Shown here in pieces: positions 43,053 to 51,386 of a DNA stretch of 64,000 nt. The notes under the pieces are model-generated. The model was not told where the DNA came from, searched no databases, and saw only the letters and a list, made by a program, of their open reading frames with translations. The stretch comes from Acidobacteriota bacterium. Its GTDB lineage: Bacteria; Acidobacteriota; Thermoanaerobaculia; Multivoradales; J023. The stretch's first letter is position 1, and each line of letters opens with the position of its first letter. The stretch covers positions 1 through 64,000 of the forward strand of contig JAJCXR010000048.1 in assembly GCA_029263315.1 (NCBI GenBank), written 5' to 3'. The position numbers were made by a program, and so were the translations under genes.

Positions 43053-43922
43053 CTACTCGCCGGGCTCGGGGTCGGATGTTGGAGCTTTAGCAGACGGCTG
43101 GAACGGTGTGCGGCCGAAGACGAGCGGCACCAATGGCACCTCGTCGACACCGTCGATCCGTAGGTACTCACTCAAGGGATTGTCCATGAAACCACCCAAT
43201 GGCAAGGAGCCGAGACCCATACTGTGCCCCACCAGAGAGAGGTTCTGCACCGCCTCTCCCGCCTCGAACAAGACCAGGCGATAGCCGCGGTCGCCGTATT
43301 TCAGCGTCGAGCGCTGCAGGATGGCGGTGACATAGACGATCATCGTGGCCTGCTCCGGGTCTTCGATGTCCTGCAACCAGAGCAGCTCGTTGAGCTCCTC
43401 GAAGTCGGGTTTGCCCCGCTGGACGGCATCCAGGCAATGGTCTTCGATGTTGTAGTGATAAAGCCCCGGTTCCAGGCCCTCGACATTGATCACCGTGATG
43501 TAGAGCTCGAGTGGATAGAGCCCACCGCCGGAAGCGACGGGTCGAAAGAGCCCTCCAGGGGCCGTCCGACCGTAGGTCAAATACAGGAGCTTTGCCAGCT
43601 CCTCCCGAGTCGCCGACTCACCGGTGAACAGTCGTCGTGAACGACGGCCCACCAGAATCTCCTCAAACTCCCCTTGTGGGTCGATCGTCGGCAAATCCTC
43701 ACGATCCATCAAGGAGTATTGCTTGTACGGTGCCTCGGTCAGCCTGTGCGCCGCCTTGGAACGCAGGAAGGCCGCCGAAAGGGCCCCTGCCGTACGGCCG
43801 CTGAGCGGTGTCAGCTTCGTATTCTCATGAAAGATTTCACACAACGAGCTCTTGAGGCGAACGCCCTCGAACATGCGACTGCTCGTGAGCTTGCGGAAAG
43901 TGGCACGATCCAATCCCAGCAC
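43053..43922 (-). CDS. SagB-type FMN dehydrogenase (azoline oxidase)
   Basis: This nitroreductase-fold flavoenzyme of about 289 residues belongs to the SagB/McbC class, which oxidises thiazolines and oxazolines to aromatic azoles. Typical segments are VGRRSRRLFTGES, LSYLTYGRTAPG-like LLYLTYGRT, the flavin-binding ASGGGLYPLELY, LYHYNIEDH and GEAVQNLSLVGHSMGLGSLPLGGF. I choose GTG 43922, because AAAGGAG lies five bases before it and it starts just after the YcaO stop; the longer GTG frame from 43988 overlaps that gene. It is third of the classic C-D-B trio. Confidence 0.9.
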   Translation of the reverse strand: MLGLDRATFRKLTSSRMFEGVRLKSSLCEIFHENTKLTPLSGRTAGALSAAFLRSKAAHRLTEAPYKQYSLMDREDLPTIDPQGEFEEILVGRRSRRLFTGESATREELAKLLYLTYGRTAPGGLFRPVASGGGLYPLELYITVINVEGLEPGLYHYNIEDHCLDAVQRGKPDFEELNELLWLQDIEDPEQATMIVYVTAILQRSTLKYGDRGYRLVLFEAGEAVQNLSLVGHSMGLGSLPLGGFMDNPLSEYLRIDGVDEVPLVPLVFGRTPFQPSAKAPTSDPEPGE

Positions 43923-43939
43923 GGCGGCTCCTTTTCTAT

Positions 43940-45319
43940 TCAGGGGAAGGGGTGGGGATCTTTGTTGATACCCTGATTTGGATCCCACCCCTCCGTCTCG
44001 GCCCAGCCGAGCTTCTCCGGTACGTCGTACAGGCGTTGGACACCCAGATACGGAAAATTGTGGCTGCCATGAATCGGCATCAGGCCCGGCGCCAACACAC
44101 GCACCACGTGCAATCCCACCTCTTTGACATCCGGTGTCGTGATGTCGACCACAATGACCTCGTGTCCGAGCTCGTCGAGCATTTGGGTCAAGACGTCGAT
44201 GTCCCCGAGAGGCCGACCGGTGGAAGGATCCGGTAGCTCCGACATGAGCACCTCGTCGGTCACCGCATCACAAAAGCTCAGGTTGCGGGTCACCAAATCG
44301 GGACGCCGGTTGTACATGGTGTAATGATGATCAAAGGTCGTCAGATCGGTGAAGTCCGGTGCCATCTCCCAATCCTTCAATTGATCACGCAAGTATCGGA
44401 TGTAAGGAAACCCCTGACCGATCTCTCGCATACACTTGCCGATGGCGTCCCGTGGGCTGGTCCGTGACACCGAAGAGACGCTGAGGGCCGGTCCGAACTC
44501 GGCGGGCCGGCGCAGCAGTCCGAGCACACACGTCGTACGGATATCCAACGAGATGTCATGGAAGCGCAGATTGACCTCGGGATGGTCCGTCATATAGCGC
44601 TTGCGGATCGATTCGGCGAGCTCGTCGTCGTCGACTTTGATCAGCGGCCCAACCCGACGACGCATCCAGCTGATGGTGAAGGCGTCACGCTCGATGACTT
44701 CGTTGAGACCGCTCAAGATGGCTTCTTCGAGGGTCGCTCCCGCGGCCAATCCACTCGATGCATTTCTGCCGATGACCTTCTCGCCCTCGACCTCTTCATA
44801 CCCAAGGTAGACCAAGGTCGCGGGCACCAGCACCGGCCGTCGGCGGGTCAGCGAGTAGGCCCAGACCCAGCTGATGTTGACGTTTTCCGTGAAGTAGTCG
44901 AGGTTGACCTCAGGGGGTTTGTTCCGTACTTGCTCTTCACTGTAGAGGCGTAGGGCATGCGGTGAGATGGCGTCCTTCTCGAGCTCCCGGTAGGTGCCGG
45001 TGACCAACGATTTGCGGTCGAACCAATACATGCAGTACCGCTCCACCATCTCACCGATGGTCGCCGCCAAGGCAACCTCGACGCGATCGCCGCCGCCGCC
45101 CGCTTTCGGCGAGTTGACGACATCCGAGACCCTGGAGAGATCCGCTGAGCCACAGCCGATCGATAGCGTCACCGGATCCTGAGCGCGGTAGTAGCCGTGA
45201 TGCAACGACTTCATCAAACCGACTTTGGGAGATACGAGCCGCGGTATTTTGTTGATCGTATCTAGGGGACTGGAGAAAGGAACATCCTGGAGGTCAAGCG
45301 CGACGTGTTTCGACCCCAT
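43940..45319 (-). CDS. TOMM YcaO cyclodehydratase
   Basis: This 459-residue YcaO-domain protein is the ATP-dependent enzyme that cyclises Cys, Ser or Thr to azolines. Visible are the EMVERYCMYWF helix, SSGLAAGATLEEAILSGLNEVIERDAF (E..ER.A, ATP/Mg binding, quoted in parts), the SSVSRTSPRDAIGKCMREIGQ segment and a C-terminal PHPFP. That last is the PxPxP tail needed for activity in TOMM YcaO proteins. The ATG at 45319 has AAGGAG about 11 bases upstream and overlaps the end of the leader-binding gene by 26 bp. It acts with that protein on the precursor. Confidence 0.95.
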   Translation of the reverse strand: MGSKHVALDLQDVPFSSPLDTINKIPRLVSPKVGLMKSLHHGYYRAQDPVTLSIGCGSADLSRVSDVVNSPKAGGGGDRVEVALAATIGEMVERYCMYWFDRKSLVTGTYRELEKDAISPHALRLYSEEQVRNKPPEVNLDYFTENVNISWVWAYSLTRRRPVLVPATLVYLGYEEVEGEKVIGRNASSGLAAGATLEEAILSGLNEVIERDAFTISWMRRRVGPLIKVDDDELAESIRKRYMTDHPEVNLRFHDISLDIRTTCVLGLLRRPAEFGPALSVSSVSRTSPRDAIGKCMREIGQGFPYIRYLRDQLKDWEMAPDFTDLTTFDHHYTMYNRRPDLVTRNLSFCDAVTDEVLMSELPDPSTGRPLGDIDVLTQMLDELGHEVIVVDITTPDVKEVGLHVVRVLAPGLMPIHGSHNFPYLGVQRLYDVPEKLGWAETEGWDPNQGINKDPHPFP

Positions 45320-46376
45320 CGTAGGGTAGCTCCTTCCATGGGAAGACACTCGGCCTCGAATACGCCTCGTCTTCGATTCTCGGAAAACGCAAGACCTCAT
45401 GGATCTCGGTTTCCAACGTCCACATATTGACGCTGATGAATTTACTAGCGAGCACAGGAACAGTGATGTTGGTCACCAATTTGATGAGCTCGGTCGCAGC
45501 AATTCCGGCCATCACGTCGTGGAAGGCGTGCAGCCCACCAACCTCGGAGGCTTTGCCTTCCGGGGTCCGCAGATACTTGTCGAAACTGACGTATTCGTCG
45601 TAGCCGGTCATGTTGCCACGTAACCGCGCCTCGAAGCTGACGTACGAAGCGGTGTCCCGGGGCACAAAGAGTGGCCCGACCCATCCCTCCGTCTGATCGA
45701 TGGCCCTGACCAATAGCCAAGGCACGTTGTGCTTCACTGAAAAATCATGCATCGCCTCGAGCAGCTCCGGGTCATGGGCCGTCTGAGTGACGACCATGAC
45801 CTTCGGCAGCGGCTCCGTGTCCGTCTCCGCCAGAATGCTCTCACGGTCCAGCGTCAAGACTTCAGTGGCAAAGGATGCGGCTCCCTGTGACCCTTCGGCG
45901 GTCGGCAGAAACGACACTTGGCCGAAACCGGATGTTGCCAAGGATCGGCACAGGCTTTGCGCCAAAGAGCCGGTGCCAACGACTCCAACCCGGCTGTCGA
46001 GAAGCATGGCCTGATACTTGGCTCCACCTTCACTGGTGAAAGCGGAAAAAAGATTGATCTGCGAGGCAAACCGCTCCTGCTGCTCAGGAGCCAAGCCGGC
46101 AGGATCGGAGTCCTCGATGAGGGAGGCGCTTTCGAGCCTTCCGAGCAGCTTGCCGGCGATTTCAGGGTCGAGCCCCATGGCTGCGACTTCTTGCAGGATC
46201 TCCTTCCGGTCTCGGGAGCCGTTGAGAAACGGCAGCAGAGCGCCGAAACAGCGCATGACGTTTTCTTGGTGTAGCTTGATCGACCACGATTCGCCACCGC
46301 CACCGCGGATCCCCCACGATTTCTCGTCGATCGGATAAAGGGTCAGGAACTTCTTAAGTCGAGGTTTCTCAATCAA
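45294..46376 (-). CDS. TOMM leader-peptide-binding E1-like cyclodehydratase partner
   Basis: This 360-residue protein is of the ocin-ThiF/cyclodehydratase-C type. The N-terminal 110 residues form a winged-helix RRE-like part (FLNGSRDRKEILQEVAAMGLD). A degenerate ThiF/E1 Rossmann domain follows (SRVGVVGTGSLAQSLCRSL), and the C-terminal end reads PRIEDEAYSRPSVFPWKELPYDG, typical of this family. It binds the precursor leader and delivers it to the YcaO. Start is TTG 46376 with AGAGGA nine bases upstream; no ATG is available in frame. It follows the precursor gene by 112 bp. Confidence 0.92.
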   Translation of the reverse strand: MIEKPRLKKFLTLYPIDEKSWGIRGGGGESWSIKLHQENVMRCFGALLPFLNGSRDRKEILQEVAAMGLDPEIAGKLLGRLESASLIEDSDPAGLAPEQQERFASQINLFSAFTSEGGAKYQAMLLDSRVGVVGTGSLAQSLCRSLATSGFGQVSFLPTAEGSQGAASFATEVLTLDRESILAETDTEPLPKVMVVTQTAHDPELLEAMHDFSVKHNVPWLLVRAIDQTEGWVGPLFVPRDTASYVSFEARLRGNMTGYDEYVSFDKYLRTPEGKASEVGGLHAFHDVMAGIAATELIKLVTNITVPVLASKFISVNMWTLETEIHEVLRFPRIEDEAYSRPSVFPWKELPYDGVETRRA

Positions 46377-46488
46377 GATCGCAAGTCCTCTTCGAAGGCG
46401 TTGATGCTCGGAAGCTGCGTCATGGAGTCTTGGTGCGGAGCGGCCGACTCAAGATGTTGCTTCTCTACCTAGATGTGCGGACTAGGCC

Positions 46489-46638
46489 TCAGGGCATATC
46501 CGCGGCGTTGTTGGAGCTATTGCTGTTGCTCTGCCCACCACCACCGCCGCCGCCGATATCAACCGACGGAGCAATGCGGCCAGCTTCGAGACTCGTGTTC
46601 TCTACCAATTCGATTTCAAACAGTTCATTCTCTTCCAT
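46489..46638 (-). CDS. Probable RiPP precursor peptide (49 residues)
   Basis: The peptide starts at ATG 46638 with GGAG seven bases upstream. The longer frame adds 26 residues without a ribosome site. An acidic leader of about 29 residues (MEENELFEIELVENTSLEAG) ends near SVDIG. A run of seven glycines and a Ser/Asn-rich core follow (QSNSNSSNNAADMP). The layout, with leader, poly-Gly linker and polar core, resembles microcin B17. There is no Cys and no Thr in the core, so only Ser can be cyclised, to oxazol(in)es. It sits directly before the leader-binding, YcaO and SagB genes on the same strand. Confidence 0.82.
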   Translation of the reverse strand: MEENELFEIELVENTSLEAGRIAPSVDIGGGGGGGQSNSNSSNNAADMP

Positions 46639-46712
46639 GCTGACTCTCCTCAGTGTTGACTTCCAAGTTGGAGTTGGCCGCTCCAGACCAAATCGAATCA
46701 AAAAACTTGTGT

Positions 46713-47528
46713 TCAAGAATCACCGTCGGGCTCGACTACCAACAAGTCCGCCACCGGCTCTGGCAACGCGAAGGCCTTGTCCTCGACGCCACCGAAATTC
46801 ACCTCAGTCAGCGTGATGACTTGTTCGATGCCTGTGAACTGTTGCTTGACGACCATGGGAAAAAGACGCCCTCCGACCCGACGATAGTCGGAAAGTATCT
46901 CGGTCACCTCAAATCCATCATCGGGTCCACCGACCCAGCTCTTCTTACCCTTCAACAAGCCGCTAGCGGTTTCAAAGTACTGGATGTACTCTTCTTTGAA
47001 GTCTGTGACCAGGCGAACTTCGTAGCAGTCCTCGCCAGCGAACTCCTGCCGCCCAGTTGTCTCTCTTACGGTGTAGTTTCGCTGGTAGTTTAAATCGGCA
47101 TCAAAGTCGGCTAACAGCAACATTTCTTTCAGCTCGCGCCCTGTGACGATACGAGGATGGACCCCACCTTCGAGGCGCCACCCCACCTCACCATCGAAGC
47201 CTTCGATACGCTGGCTGAAACCAGGTACAGAATAGTTACTGTAGAATTTGTTGGGGGCAGCGAAACGGGCGACATACACGCCTTCCAAATTCAACTGTGG
47301 CACCACTACGTGTCCAGTCAAGGCAAAGGACCGATGCTGCTGCAGAGCTTCGATCCCACCTATCGCCTCGACGTAGCGATCAGTGATTTCGTCGGCCTTT
47401 GGCAGAGCCTTTTCGGCCGTTGTCTGCGAAGCTTCGGGCTGAGCGAGTGAGACGGCCGGGCTGAGTAGCCAGACTCCGACTGCCAAGAATACGAGCGCGA
47501 GGAACGTTTTGGTCACAGCCTTGGTCAT
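46713..47528 (-). CDS. Exported LolA/outer-membrane lipoprotein-sorting-like protein
   Basis: This exported protein of about 271 residues has a signal peptide (FLALVFLAVGVWLLSPAVSLAQ). I start it at ATG 47528 rather than 47633, since the first 35 residues of the longer frame lack any signal character. The body has ADEITDRYVEAIGG..AL, SNYSVPGFSQRIEGFDGEVGW-like strands and YFETASGLLKGKKSW, which resemble LolA/LolB-like or DUF4292-type lipid-binding folds. It lies 74 bp before the precursor gene in the same direction and may be the first gene of the operon. A role in immunity or in carrying the lipophilic product is inference. Confidence 0.7.
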   Translation of the reverse strand: MTKAVTKTFLALVFLAVGVWLLSPAVSLAQPEASQTTAEKALPKADEITDRYVEAIGGIEALQQHRSFALTGHVVVPQLNLEGVYVARFAAPNKFYSNYSVPGFSQRIEGFDGEVGWRLEGGVHPRIVTGRELKEMLLLADFDADLNYQRNYTVRETTGRQEFAGEDCYEVRLVTDFKEEYIQYFETASGLLKGKKSWVGGPDDGFEVTEILSDYRRVGGRLFPMVVKQQFTGIEQVITLTEVNFGGVEDKAFALPEPVADLLVVEPDGDS

Positions 47529-47874
47529 GGACCTGAAGACCCCCAACTTGATGTCAGTGCGTGTGAAGCCGGTACAAGCATCCGATCCCCGAATCCTGAA
47601 GCTACGCAGCTGCTCCGGAAAGGCAATCGTCAAAACATCTTATTCCGTCCAGCAGATGGCCAACCTGGGACGTTTCAGTCAAGACGTTGAGTGCGCCGAC
47701 TCGTTCAGAGGTTTCGAAATTTATGGCTCACGATGTAGGATCGTGAACAACACATACATAGGTTAGCAGTGGCCAAGATGTCCGTCAAGACGAGCAAAGC
47801 CCCTGCCTGCATGAGGTTGCCTAGCCTAGAAACGCTCGACAAATCAGACAAAATGAGACACGAGGACGCTCATA
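47529..47874. promoter_or_regulatory. Divergent control region of the RiPP locus
   Basis: These 346 bases lie between the exported LolA-like gene (minus) and the amine oxidase gene (plus). They are clearly AT-richer than the window average, near 40 % GC around 47701-47760. A single region probably drives both the long RiPP run and the oxidase. GAGGA at 47862-47866 precedes the TTG start of the oxidase at suitable spacing. Confidence 0.5.
47760..47788 (-). promoter_or_regulatory. Candidate sigma-70-like promoter for the RiPP run
   Basis: On the minus strand TTGACG (47788-47783) is followed by a 17-base spacer and TAACCT (47765-47760). The -35 matches at five of six bases, the -10 at only three. 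It would give a leader of about 230 bases before the start at 47528, so it is tentative. Confidence 0.25.
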
Positions 47875-49257
47875 TTGAGAGCAAATAGACCAGGTTTGCC
47901 AACTAAGGAATCTGCAACTGCGTGCACCGATGCCACCGGCGCAGCCCCCCGGGTCCTTGTGGTTGGCGCGGGTCTCGCCGGTCTCACAGCAGCCGTAGAG
48001 TTGCTCGGAGAAGGGCTGGACGTCGTGCTGTTGGAGGCGCGGGACCGGGTCGGAGGCCGAGTCCATAGCGTGGCGTTGCGAAACGGTATGATGATCGACT
48101 GCGGAGCACAGTGGATCTTCGCCGGTCAACATCGTATCCGGACCCTCGCCGACCAGCTCGGCATCCAGCGACTCCCCATTGCTGACCAAGGCAAACCGCA
48201 AGTTTGGGCCGGCGATCAAGCGATTTCCCTCGACCCCTTGGACAAGGAGGAGCTGCACCGTGTAATCCGGCGCCTTGACGCCATGGCGGCACGGGTGGAC
48301 CTAGAGGCACCCTGGGCAACACCTCGTGCAGCCGCTTGGGAAGCGAAGAGCTTTGGTGCCTGGATCGAGACCCGGGTTTCCAGACCGGCTGTGGCCACAT
48401 TCTTCAGAATTCCTTTCGAAGGTCATCATTGCGTCCCCGTACAAGGCGTGCCACTTCTCCATGCACTCTTCTATGCACGCTCCAACGGAGGCTTCAAGGT
48501 CATGCTCGGCCTCGACGCCAAGGTGGCCCCCACAGAGTACTTCGAGGGAGGTGCACAACAACTCCCCCTGGGTCTGGCGAAGCGCCTGGGATGCCGCATC
48601 CGCTTACAGTCGGCGGTCACTAGGATCGTTCAGAACCCTCATGGCGTGACCGTGGAAGGCGAGACATTTCGGCTTTCCGGCGACCGGGTCATCGTGGCGG
48701 TACCACCGCCGATTCTCCGCAGCCTGGTATTCGAACCTTCACTGCCAGATTCCAGGGCGGACCTATTGCAGAGAATGCCCATGGGCAGTGGATACAAGGT
48801 CCACACTCTCTACGACAAACCCTTCTGGCGCCATGCCGGATGGTCAGGCCAAGCGCTCGCTGACTTCGGTTTGACCAATGACAGCTCCCCCGTTGACGGT
48901 AGCCAGGGTCTCCTGGTGACGCTCCTGCAAGCCTCCTACTCAAGCCGGCTCTCGCAGCTGCCAGCCAATGCAAGGCAGGACGAGATCTTACGCAAGCTCG
49001 GCCAACTGTTCGGCCCTCAGGCACTGCAACCCATCGAGTATGCCGAGTTTTATTGGGCAAACGAACGCTATAGCGGGGGTGATGTAGCTCGCCTGGAGCA
49101 GGGTGCCTGGGTCGATTTCGGTCCTTCCCTTCGACAGCCGAGTGGCAGGATTCACTGGGCCGGTACCGAGACCGCCACCGAGTACTACAGCCATATGGAA
49201 GGGGCGATCCAGTCGGGGCAACGAGCCGCGGCGGAGGTCGCCAAGGAACTTCTTTGA
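47875..49257 (+). CDS. FAD-dependent amine oxidase-family protein
   Basis: This flavoprotein has 460 residues. The N-terminal dinucleotide-binding motif is VVGAGLAGLTAAVELL, followed by LEARDRVGGRV, and the C-terminal FAD contact is IHWAGTETATEYYSHMEGA. It is similar to monoamine oxidases (about 450 residues) that oxidise amines to imines. Start is TTG 47875 with GAGGA eight bases upstream; an in-frame stop at 47854 excludes longer forms, and TTG 47896 is an alternative. It is divergent from the precursor operon and convergent with the radical SAM maturase (36-bp gap), so it is a candidate tailoring enzyme, for example oxidative deamination or dehydrogenation of the peptide. The substrate is unproven. 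Confidence 0.85.
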   Translation: MRANRPGLPTKESATACTDATGAAPRVLVVGAGLAGLTAAVELLGEGLDVVLLEARDRVGGRVHSVALRNGMMIDCGAQWIFAGQHRIRTLADQLGIQRLPIADQGKPQVWAGDQAISLDPLDKEELHRVIRRLDAMAARVDLEAPWATPRAAAWEAKSFGAWIETRVSRPAVATFFRIPFEGHHCVPVQGVPLLHALFYARSNGGFKVMLGLDAKVAPTEYFEGGAQQLPLGLAKRLGCRIRLQSAVTRIVQNPHGVTVEGETFRLSGDRVIVAVPPPILRSLVFEPSLPDSRADLLQRMPMGSGYKVHTLYDKPFWRHAGWSGQALADFGLTNDSSPVDGSQGLLVTLLQASYSSRLSQLPANARQDEILRKLGQLFGPQALQPIEYAEFYWANERYSGGDVARLEQGAWVDFGPSLRQPSGRIHWAGTETATEYYSHMEGAIQSGQRAAAEVAKELL

Positions 49258-49293
49258 CCTCACCTATCCTTGGCGACCTAAAAAATCAGCGAG

Positions 49294-51150
49294 TCAGTTA
49301 GATTCTGGGTAGGAGACCACTAAGCTGATAAACAAGCTTTCGTCCCTCATCACCAACCGTTTGTCCAAGAATGAAGCCAGATAGTCCTCGACCTCACTCT
49401 CATCCAGACCCGTGCTCTTGGCGATACGCGCCGGTCGGATAGCCTTCTCCGCCGCCTTTAGAATTCTGGCGCCGACCTCCCCCACCTCGTGCTGAAGAGA
49501 GTCCTCGGCGCGCGTATCGTAGACGATATGGGAATCACCGTTGGTTCCGAATTTGAGCTCGGGCCGGGGTTCCTGAGAACCCTCTTCCCACAGGGACTTC
49601 CAGCGGCTGAGCGGCTCCTCGAGCTTGGGACGCCATTTCGCCCGCAGCCGCTTGTAGCTACCTGGGCTGACGTCGACGAAATAGTACGCCATCTGAGCCA
49701 GATCCTTCCTGCTGAAAGGATAGATCGCCTTATAGAAGTCGTAGGGCTTGAGCCGCAAATTGTATTCATCGGCCATGTCGAAGTAGGGGCTAAACCGATC
49801 AAAGCGGACGGACCCGACGCCATTGGGCGGCGGCAGATGCACCAAAGAAGGAAGGTCTTCCAGGTACTTCTCGTAAACCTCTTCTTCCTCTCTCGGGAAG
49901 CCGATCAAAAGATTCCAGGTGGGAGTAATGCCGTAGGACAAGCAACCTTTGAGGAACTTGACGTTCTGCAAAGCTGTCGTCCCCTTGCGCATCAACTTGA
50001 GCACCGGAGTCGACAGGGCCTCGATGCCCGGCTGCAGAACCGTCACACCCGCCATTGCAAGAGTCTGCATTTCATTCGGTTTGAGATCCGCCTTGACCTC
50101 ATAAAAAATCGAGAAATCGTCCGGGACCTCGAGCTTCGGAAAGACCTCGGTGAGGTACTCCCGAGGCATGATGTTGTCGACACATTGGAAGTGCCTGACC
50201 CGCGGGTAGTACCTGTCGATCAGCCCACGGATGAGCTCGAGCGCCCTCGCAGACTCCATCGAACGGTACTTCATCGTCATCCCATTGAGGCCGCAGAAAG
50301 TACAGTGGGCACGCTCTCCCCACCAACACCCGCGGGAGGTCTCGAAAAAAATCCCAACCCCCTCGTCCGACATACCTTTGTCGACAATCGACTGCAAGAA
50401 GCAGTCGTAGTCGAGCGGCACGTCTTCGTCGATGGGAAGCTCTGGTCCGATTTCCTTGATCTCAAGCGCCTTGTCATCTCGCCGCATGCGTTCGGCCGAG
50501 AAAACACCCGTCAAGTTGTGGCACGCTTCGATGGAGCCCTCGAGCAGGTGACCGATGAATGCCGGAAAGTTCTTCAACCCGGGGCCGGAAAAGACAAAGT
50601 CGAGAACTTCGACGTTTTTGGCCAGCACCTGTCCCATCGGGGTCTCGCAATTGGCCCCACCCATGACCGTCACGATGTCAGGATTGCGCTCCTTGAGACG
50701 CCTGGCCATGGCGATAGACGCTACGTTCTGAACAAACATCGAGGTGAAACCGACGACATCGAACCGGTCCAGCTCATACCGGTCGATCAACTCATCGAGT
50801 AGGGCGTGCAGCTCTGCTCGCTTGCCGATCGCTGTATCGACCTCTTGACGGTGCATACGGTAGTCCGACCCGGATTTTCGGACTTGAGATTCTGTTTGGT
50901 CATCACGATCCGGGAATGCAGCCTTCATGAACAGTAGATCCCCGAGCCCCGGGACCAGGTAGTTCAAGTTATTCGCAATCGCCTCGTAGAGCTGTGGGCC
51001 CAATAAGCAGGCATAGTCGTGATTGAGGTAGAAAATCTGGGAAGAAACTCGTTGTCCATACTTCTCGTCCAAGACTGACCGCAGTTGGGTCAATGCGATG
51101 GAAGGATACCTAGCATCAGCGAAAGGCATGTTGACGAGCGCTAGCTTCAT
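49294..51150 (-). CDS. Cobalamin-binding radical SAM RiPP maturase
   Basis: This 618-residue protein has an N-terminal B12-binding-like domain (about 1-200: LVNMPFADARYPSIALTQL, DVVGFTSMFVQN, VTVMGGANCE). The radical SAM domain has the cluster motif SRGCWWGERAHCTFCGLNG (C-x7-C-x2-C). This matches RiPP-maturation radical SAM protein 1, putative C-methyltransferases. I start at ATG 51150, with GGGAG six bases upstream; the longer frame from 51207 adds 19 poor residues. The C-terminal part includes a winged-helix-like end (TGLDESEVEDYLASFLDKRLV). Presence next to a YcaO/SagB cluster suggests two chemistries on one peptide. Confidence 0.9.
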   Translation of the reverse strand: MKLALVNMPFADARYPSIALTQLRSVLDEKYGQRVSSQIFYLNHDYACLLGPQLYEAIANNLNYLVPGLGDLLFMKAAFPDRDDQTESQVRKSGSDYRMHRQEVDTAIGKRAELHALLDELIDRYELDRFDVVGFTSMFVQNVASIAMARRLKERNPDIVTVMGGANCETPMGQVLAKNVEVLDFVFSGPGLKNFPAFIGHLLEGSIEACHNLTGVFSAERMRRDDKALEIKEIGPELPIDEDVPLDYDCFLQSIVDKGMSDEGVGIFFETSRGCWWGERAHCTFCGLNGMTMKYRSMESARALELIRGLIDRYYPRVRHFQCVDNIMPREYLTEVFPKLEVPDDFSIFYEVKADLKPNEMQTLAMAGVTVLQPGIEALSTPVLKLMRKGTTALQNVKFLKGCLSYGITPTWNLLIGFPREEEEVYEKYLEDLPSLVHLPPPNGVGSVRFDRFSPYFDMADEYNLRLKPYDFYKAIYPFSRKDLAQMAYYFVDVSPGSYKRLRAKWRPKLEEPLSRWKSLWEEGSQEPRPELKFGTNGDSHIVYDTRAEDSLQHEVGEVGARILKAAEKAIRPARIAKSTGLDESEVEDYLASFLDKRLVMRDESLFISLVVSYPESN

Positions 51151-51386
51151 TGTTGGCTCCCCTGTCCAGAATTTGCGATCACTATCACAAAGACAAGGCC
51201 CACTCACCTTGGCTCTGCAGTCGCCCCTGAAGGGCCAACCGGATGGGATTCTCAGTTGGCAAAGCTTTGATCTGCAACTGAGTATGACGCCCCCGGACCG
51301 AGACGATACTCGCCGACTATGTTATCCGTTCATCCTTCAGCATGGCAAGAGCCGACCTTGACGACCAAGTGGCTCCAGGCCTCGAC

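Noticed and set aside
46373..46423. 16-residue ORF before the leader-binding gene, as a second precursor
   Set aside because: It has no ribosome site and no leader-core layout, and its stop overlaps the TTG start; probably chance.
49489..50802. 437-codon plus-strand frame opposite the rSAM gene
   Set aside because: It lies entirely within a gene with intact radical SAM motifs and has no product of its own.
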